This document shows, in pieces, positions 59,877 to 64,000 of a DNA stretch of 64,000 nucleotides. This DNA is from Microbispora oryzae. Its GTDB lineage: Bacteria > Actinomycetota > Actinomycetes > Streptosporangiales > Streptosporangiaceae. The notes beneath the pieces were generated by a model. That model was given only the letters and a program-made list of their open reading frames with translations, did not search any database and was not told the origin of the DNA. Every line of letters starts with the position of its first letter. Position 1 is the first letter of the stretch. The DNA lies in the NCBI RefSeq assembly GCF_017896165.1, contig NZ_JAFCNB010000005.1, positions 310,001-374,000 on the forward strand, read 5' to 3'. The translations under genes and the position numbers were made by a program.

Positions 59877-61475
59877 ATGAGCAGGATGCTCCGGGCCAGC
59901 GCGATCATGGCGGCCGGAACGATGGTCTCCCGGCTCACCGGCTTCTTCCGGACCGCCGTGATCGCCGCGGCGATCGGTGTGGCCGCGCTAGGCGACGCCT
60001 ACAACGCCGCCTACCAGATCCCGTACATCCTCTTCGACCTGCTGCTCCAGGGTGTGCTCAGCAGCGTGGTGGTCCCGCTGATCGTCAAGGCGCAGAAGAA
60101 CGACCCCGACGGCGGCCAGGCGTTCGAGCAGCGGCTGATGACGCTGGCGGTGCTGGGCCTGACCGTCATAGCCGTGATCGGCATGGCGCTTTCTCGGCCG
60201 ATCATGGAGCTCTACACCGCGTCGAACTGGAGCGCCCACAAGGTGGACGTCGCGGCCACCCTCGCGATGTGCCTGCTACCGCAGATCGCGTTCTTCGGCG
60301 TCGGCGCCATGGCGGGGGCCATCCTCAACACCCGCGACCGGTTCGGCGCGCCGATGTGGGCCCCGGTGCTCAACAACATCGTCGTGATCGGAATCGGCGT
60401 CGTCTTCTACAAGGTCGGCACGTCCAACATCGACACGGTGACCCGGGGCGACCTGCTGCTCCTCGGAGTCGGCACCACCGCCGGCATCGTGGCCCAGGCC
60501 ATCGTGCTGATCATCGCGCTGCACCGGGCCGGGTTCCGGTTCCGCCCGCGGTTCGGGCTGCGCGACAGCGGACTCGGCGAGGCGGCGCGGAGCGCGCTGT
60601 GGACGTTCGCGTTCGTCGGCATCAACCAGCTCGGCTTCCTCGTCACCACCAAGCTCTCCACCGGCGCGGGCGACCGGGCCCCCGGCTCCGGCAACAGCGC
60701 CTATTCGTACGCCTTCCAGCTCTTCCAGCTGCCCTACGGCATCATCGCGGTGTCGGTGATCACGGCGATGCTGCCGCGGATGAGCCGGCTGGTCGCCGAC
60801 GGCGAGCTGGGCGCCGCGCGCTCGGAGTTCTCGTCCGGCGTCCGCCTGGTCTCGTCGTTGATCGTCCCGGCCGGCCTGCTGCTGCTGGTTCTCGGCCCGG
60901 CTGTCACCACGTTGATCTTCTCGTGGGGGCACATGACCCCGGAGGACGCCCGCTACATCGGCAACGTGCTGCAGGTCTTCGGTCTCGCACTGGTGCCGTT
61001 CTCGATCTTCCAGCTCCTGCTGCGGGTGTTCTACAGCTTCGGCGACACGAAGACACCGGCGATCATCGCGGCGGTCAACGCCACGATCAACTCTGCCCTC
61101 AGCCTGGTGGCCTACTTCACGCTGCCCGCCCGATACATCGTGATCGGCATGGCGTTCTCCTACCTGGTCACGTACGTGGTGGGCGGCGGCGTCGCGTGGG
61201 CGCTGGCCAGCCGGCGGATCGGCGGCCTGGAGGGACGGGCGGTCCTGGGCGGCCTCTACCGGATGTACGTCGCGGCGATCCCGGCGGCGCTGGCGGCGCT
61301 GGCGATCCTCTGGCTCACCCGCGAGGTCACCGAGATCACGGCGGTGAGCGCGGCCGTCGTGCTCGCGGTCGGCGGCGGGGCCGGGCTGCTGCTCTACATG
61401 ATCACCGCGCAGCGGATGCGGGTGCCCGAGGTCACCTCCATCATTGGACTCGTCACAAGCCGGGTAGGACGGTAA
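59877..61475 (+). CDS. murJ: Lipid II flippase MurJ (MviN)
   Basis: A 532-residue membrane protein with 14 hydrophobic segments that flips lipid II to the outer side of the membrane. Conserved features: MLRASAIMAAGTMVSRLTGFFRTAVIAAAIG near the start, GDAYNAAYQIPYILFDLLLQGVLSSVVVPLI, and FQLFQLPYGIIAVSVITAMLPRMSRL. ATG 59877 follows AAGGGACATC. In mycobacteria MurJ is fused to a pseudokinase; here that domain is encoded separately downstream. Confidence 0.95.
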   Translation: MSRMLRASAIMAAGTMVSRLTGFFRTAVIAAAIGVAALGDAYNAAYQIPYILFDLLLQGVLSSVVVPLIVKAQKNDPDGGQAFEQRLMTLAVLGLTVIAVIGMALSRPIMELYTASNWSAHKVDVAATLAMCLLPQIAFFGVGAMAGAILNTRDRFGAPMWAPVLNNIVVIGIGVVFYKVGTSNIDTVTRGDLLLLGVGTTAGIVAQAIVLIIALHRAGFRFRPRFGLRDSGLGEAARSALWTFAFVGINQLGFLVTTKLSTGAGDRAPGSGNSAYSYAFQLFQLPYGIIAVSVITAMLPRMSRLVADGELGAARSEFSSGVRLVSSLIVPAGLLLLVLGPAVTTLIFSWGHMTPEDARYIGNVLQVFGLALVPFSIFQLLLRVFYSFGDTKTPAIIAAVNATINSALSLVAYFTLPARYIVIGMAFSYLVTYVVGGGVAWALASRRIGGLEGRAVLGGLYRMYVAAIPAALAALAILWLTREVTEITAVSAAVVLAVGGGAGLLLYMITAQRMRVPEVTSIIGLVTSRVGR

Positions 61476-61574
61476 GAGTCCTCACGAGGGACCGGGCGGA
61501 TCGAAGGTAAACCCGAAAGTCCGATTCGAGTCGTATACGAACGGAAGGCGGGCACGACCGGCACGGCACTAGCA

Positions 61575-61689
61575 TGGTGCGCCTAGGGATGTTCCAGATC
61601 TTGCCGCACCAGGGCGAGGCCAGATGGGCGAAGCCTCGCTAGACGAAATATCGCCCGTGATCTCCCGGAATGGGAGAGTTTTTCACGGG
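61575..61689 (+). ncRNA. Unassigned structured RNA leader between murJ and the pseudokinase gene
   Basis: Three consecutive perfect 7-bp stems can form on the plus strand: TGGTGCG/CGCACCA (61575-61581/61605-61611), GCGAGGC/GCCTCGC (61614-61620/61633-61639), and CCCGTGA/TCACGGG (61654-61660/61683-61689). The third encloses TCTCCC-GGAAT-GGGAGA followed by GTTTTT, a terminator-like element. The 379-base gap contains no gene. It could be a leader with a transcription-attenuation hairpin, or a murJ terminator plus an unrelated leader. Not matched to a known riboswitch. Confidence 0.5.
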
Positions 61690-61854
61690 TAGGGGCGAGA
61701 CCGCGGTCGCGGAGTCGCCCAGTCCGGCGTGGTGGGCGGAAGATTTACGGAACACGACCTGGAGAACGGACCGGCGAGCGGAAGCGGGAAGCGTGGGCGG
61801 AACCACCCGGCATCGGCTGAGGCCTGCCGACGAGCCGCGGACAGGGGCGGCCGT

Positions 61855-63348
61855 ATGAGCATGTCCACGGTCGAGCCCGGCACCCGGCTGGCTGACCGGT
61901 TCCTGCTTGAGGACCGGGTCAACGAATCCGGTGGCGCGACCCTCTGGAAGGCGATCGACGAGATTCTCGCCCGGCCGGTCGCCGTGCACACGTTCTCACC
62001 CGAGTTTCCCCGGGTCACCGAGGTCGTGACGGCGGCCAGGCTCGCGAGCCGCCTCACCGATCCCCGGCTCACCCAGGTCTTCGACGCCGCCGACGAGGAC
62101 GGCACGGCATACGTCGTGAGCGAGTGGGTCAGCGGCGACTCGCTGCTCGACCTGCTCGAAAGCGGGCCGGTCGAGCCCGAGCGGGGCGCCGCCCTGGTGG
62201 CCGAGGCCGCCGAGGCCCTGGCCCACGCGTACGAGGCCGGGCTGACCCACCTCAACCTGGTCCCCAACCGGTTGGTGTGGACGACGGGCGGCACGGTCAA
62301 GCTCCTCGGTCTCGCCATCGACGCCGCGGTCCTCGACCTGGAGAGCGACGAGCCCGCCCGCGCCGACGCGGAGGGGCTCGGCCGGCTGCTCTACACCGCC
62401 CTGACCGGCCACTGGCCCGGCGACGCCGACTGCGGTCTGCCTCCGGCGCCGTTGGACGACGGGAAGGTGTGCACGCCCCGGCAGGTGACGGCGGGCGTGC
62501 CCGGCTATCTCGACGCGATCACCTGCCGGGCCCTGCTGGGTGAGTCGCGCCGCGGCCAGCCGCCCCTGACCACCCCCGCAGACGTCGCGGAGGCGCTCTC
62601 CGCCGTTCCCCGTCCCACGCCCGTGCCCGCGGCCAACAGCACCCCTCCGGCGCTGAACCTGAGGTCCGAGGCGCCGGACACGATGGCGCCGCACACCGTT
62701 CCCCCGCCGATGACACGCGTCCCCCCGCCGCCCCGGCCGCAGACCGGCGCCGCGGGGAAGGTGCTGCTCACCGTCATCGTCCTGCTCGTGATGGCCGCCG
62801 TCGGCGTCGGCGCCTGGACCGTGGGCAAGAGCCTGGGCAACACCCCCGCCGTCCGGGCCAGCGCCGCGCCGCCCGAGCCGTCCCCGACCCACAAGCCGGT
62901 GACCGTCAAGGCGGTCAGCGCCACCGGCTTCGACCCGCTGGGCGACGACCGCGCGGAGAATCCGGAGTACGCCCCGCTCGCGATCGACGGCAAGCCCTCC
63001 ACCGAGTGGCACACCGACAGCTACACCAGCGCCGACCTCGGCAGGCTCAAGGACGGCGTCGGGCTGCTGCTCGACATGGGCAAGCCGACCCAGATCGCCA
63101 ACGTGGTGGTGACGCTGCCGGGCACCTCGGGGTCCGACGTGCAACTCAGGGTCGGCGACTCGGCCGAGCTGTCGTCGCTGAAGAACGTCGCGAGCGCGCA
63201 GAGCGCCTCCGGCTCCGTCACCCTCACGCCGGCGAAGTCCGCGACGGGCCAGTACGTTTTGATCTGGTTCACCCGCCTCCCGCCCTACAAGGGGCAGTAT
63301 CGTGGCACCATCTACGACGTAACGGTGCATTCCCCCGGATCGGCATAG
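61855..63348 (+). CDS. Membrane-bound pseudokinase with extracellular ligand-binding-like domain
   Basis: A 497-residue protein. Residues about 10-260 have a protein-kinase fold, but key catalytic residues are changed: VAVHTFS replaces the VAIK lysine, HLNLVPNR replaces HRDLKPxN, and VKLLGLAID replaces the DFG loop. This is the pseudokinase type found fused to MviN in mycobacteria, where phosphorylation recruits FhaA. A membrane helix (about 305-325, LTVIVLLVMAAVGVGAWTV) leads to an extracellular beta-sandwich with discoidin-like pattern (LAIDGKPSTEWHTDSYTSADLG, GLLLDMGKPTQIANVVV). ATG 61855 follows AGGGGCGGCCGT. Confidence 0.88.
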   Translation: MSMSTVEPGTRLADRFLLEDRVNESGGATLWKAIDEILARPVAVHTFSPEFPRVTEVVTAARLASRLTDPRLTQVFDAADEDGTAYVVSEWVSGDSLLDLLESGPVEPERGAALVAEAAEALAHAYEAGLTHLNLVPNRLVWTTGGTVKLLGLAIDAAVLDLESDEPARADAEGLGRLLYTALTGHWPGDADCGLPPAPLDDGKVCTPRQVTAGVPGYLDAITCRALLGESRRGQPPLTTPADVAEALSAVPRPTPVPAANSTPPALNLRSEAPDTMAPHTVPPPMTRVPPPPRPQTGAAGKVLLTVIVLLVMAAVGVGAWTVGKSLGNTPAVRASAAPPEPSPTHKPVTVKAVSATGFDPLGDDRAENPEYAPLAIDGKPSTEWHTDSYTSADLGRLKDGVGLLLDMGKPTQIANVVVTLPGTSGSDVQLRVGDSAELSSLKNVASAQSASGSVTLTPAKSATGQYVLIWFTRLPPYKGQYRGTIYDVTVHSPGSA

Positions 63349-63359
63349 CAGGGACCCTC

Positions 63360-64000
63360 GTGACCTCCCCACCAGACCATCCCCCGACGGCGGGATCCGC
63401 AGCACGTCCCGCGGTGTCCGATGCCGATCTCCTGAACCGCCACATCGCGGGCGACCCGCACGCGTTCGGCGAGATCGTCAAACGACACCGCGACCGTATG
63501 TGGGCGGTGGCACTGCGCACGCTGGGAGATCCGGACGAGGCCGCCGACGTCGTCCAGGACGCCTTCGTCTCCGCCTACCGCAAGGCCGAGAGCTTCCGCG
63601 GCGAGGCCGCCGTCACGACGTGGCTGCACCGCATCGTGGTGAACGCCTGCCTCGACCGCATGCGCCGCAAGTCCGTACGGCCGGTGGCCGACGACGAGCT
63701 CATCGAGGCGGCCGAGCGGGACGCTCCCCACACCGACCAGACCGGCGAGCGGGAGATCTCACTGGAGGTCACGGCGGCCCTCAAGCTGCTCCCCGCCGAC
63801 CAGCGGGCCGCACTGGTGCTCGTCGACATGATGGGCTACGGCGTCGACGACGCGGCCTCCGTGCTCGGCGTGCCTCCCGGCACCGTGAAGAGCCGCTGCG
63901 CGCGAGGACGGGCGAAACTTGCCCCGATTCTTTCGCATCTACGGAACCGATCCGACCTCACTCGCGTCTCATCCGCGAAGGGAGCAGAACTTCGTGACGC
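63360..64000 (+). CDS. sigM: ECF sigma factor SigM (3' end beyond window)
   Basis: The 213 visible residues are an ECF RNA polymerase sigma factor. Region 2 includes HIAGDPHAFGEIVKRHRDRMWAVALRTLGDPDEAADVVQDAFVSAYRKAESFRGEAAVTTWLHRIVVNACLDRMRR; region 4 holds LPADQRAALVLVDMMGYGVDDAASVLGVPPGTVKSRCARGRAKL. GTG 63360 follows AGGGACCCTC. It directly follows the pseudokinase gene, as in mycobacteria and streptomycetes. A GTG at 63994 with AAGGGAG upstream probably starts its anti-sigma factor in an overlapping frame. Confidence 0.93.
   Translation, partial: MTSPPDHPPTAGSAARPAVSDADLLNRHIAGDPHAFGEIVKRHRDRMWAVALRTLGDPDEAADVVQDAFVSAYRKAESFRGEAAVTTWLHRIVVNACLDRMRRKSVRPVADDELIEAAERDAPHTDQTGEREISLEVTAALKLLPADQRAALVLVDMMGYGVDDAASVLGVPPGTVKSRCARGRAKLAPILSHLRNRSDLTRVSSAKGAELRD

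Noticed and set aside
58181-61510. Open frame of over 1100 codons overlapping DUF6049 and murJ
   Set aside because: Arg/Pro/Gly-rich translation out of frame with two clear membrane proteins; a GC-skew artefact.
1-64000. CRISPR array, insertion sequence or integrase
   Set aside because: No regularly spaced direct repeats and no transposase or recombinase signature were found by eye. The Pro/Gly-coding repeats in dnaX and ponA explain the repetitive stretches.

Overview
The window comes from a high-GC Gram-positive chromosome. Protein families and gene order point to an actinomycete, most likely of the Streptosporangiales; genus is not resolvable by eye. Signs of this are Cys-type S18, DUF5063, DUF5318, DUF6049, TadA-associated proteins, a GAF/winged-helix regulator, a MurJ-pseudokinase-SigM cluster, many GTG starts and G/C third positions. 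Two blocks are normally found close to the actinobacterial replication origin: ponA / glycosyltransferase 87 / rpsF-ssb-rpsR-rplI / dnaB, and pcnA / DUF6049 / murJ / pseudokinase / sigM. The window therefore probably lies beside oriC, with oriC expected beyond the right edge. This is an inference from gene order in relatives.

Layout. 0-2.3 kb, minus strand: the N-terminal half of aspartate kinase, a DUF5063 protein, recR and a YbaB nucleoid protein. 2.7-6.8 kb: a GAF-domain regulator converging on dnaX, then the SRP RNA and tRNA-Ser(GGA). 6.9-12.5 kb: short-chain dehydrogenase, aldehyde dehydrogenase, hemerythrin protein, neutral zinc metallopeptidase, a small conserved protein and a tautomerase-like/metal-ribbon fusion. 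12.5-14.5 kb: a small accessory patch (two short genes divergent from a GntR regulator) abutting the 3' end of tRNA-Ser(CGA). 14.5-17.9 kb: tadA with two tandem TadA-associated paralogues, upp and small membrane genes. 18-20.2 kb: an HTH-TPR regulator and a FadR-type regulator. 20.3-26.6 kb: a second sliding clamp, a NarL-type two-component system divergent from an ABC-2 exporter, an SRPBCC protein and a metallophosphoesterase. 26.6-30.5 kb: a secreted beta-helix protein, two acetyltransferases and a WGR-domain protein with a repeat-rich C-terminal region.

30.5-43.9 kb: dnaB carrying a full-length intein, a MATE exporter whose start codon lies in an 11-bp inverted repeat, a polar amino-acid ABC importer, the rplI/rpsR/ssb/rpsF operon, two 58-104 residue membrane proteins, an AP endonuclease and two GT87 membrane glycosyltransferases. 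44-51.7 kb: a class A penicillin-binding protein, DUF5318, PadR-ino1, idi and an MFS transporter. 51.8-55.3 kb: a coupled pair encoding a membrane-anchored VWA protein and an extracellular solute-binding protein with no permease or ATPase nearby. 55.4-64 kb: CCA-adding enzyme, YbaK-like protein, DUF6049, MurJ, a pseudokinase with an extracellular ligand-binding-like domain, and SigM running off the edge.

Most of the window is conserved housekeeping DNA. The parts I find most worth follow-up are the VWA/solute-binding pair, the DnaB intein, a run of three perfect stem-loops in the murJ-pseudokinase gap, the operator-like palindromes before the MATE and PadR-ino1 genes, and the DnaA-box cluster in front of dnaB. 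No CRISPR array, transposase or integrase was seen.
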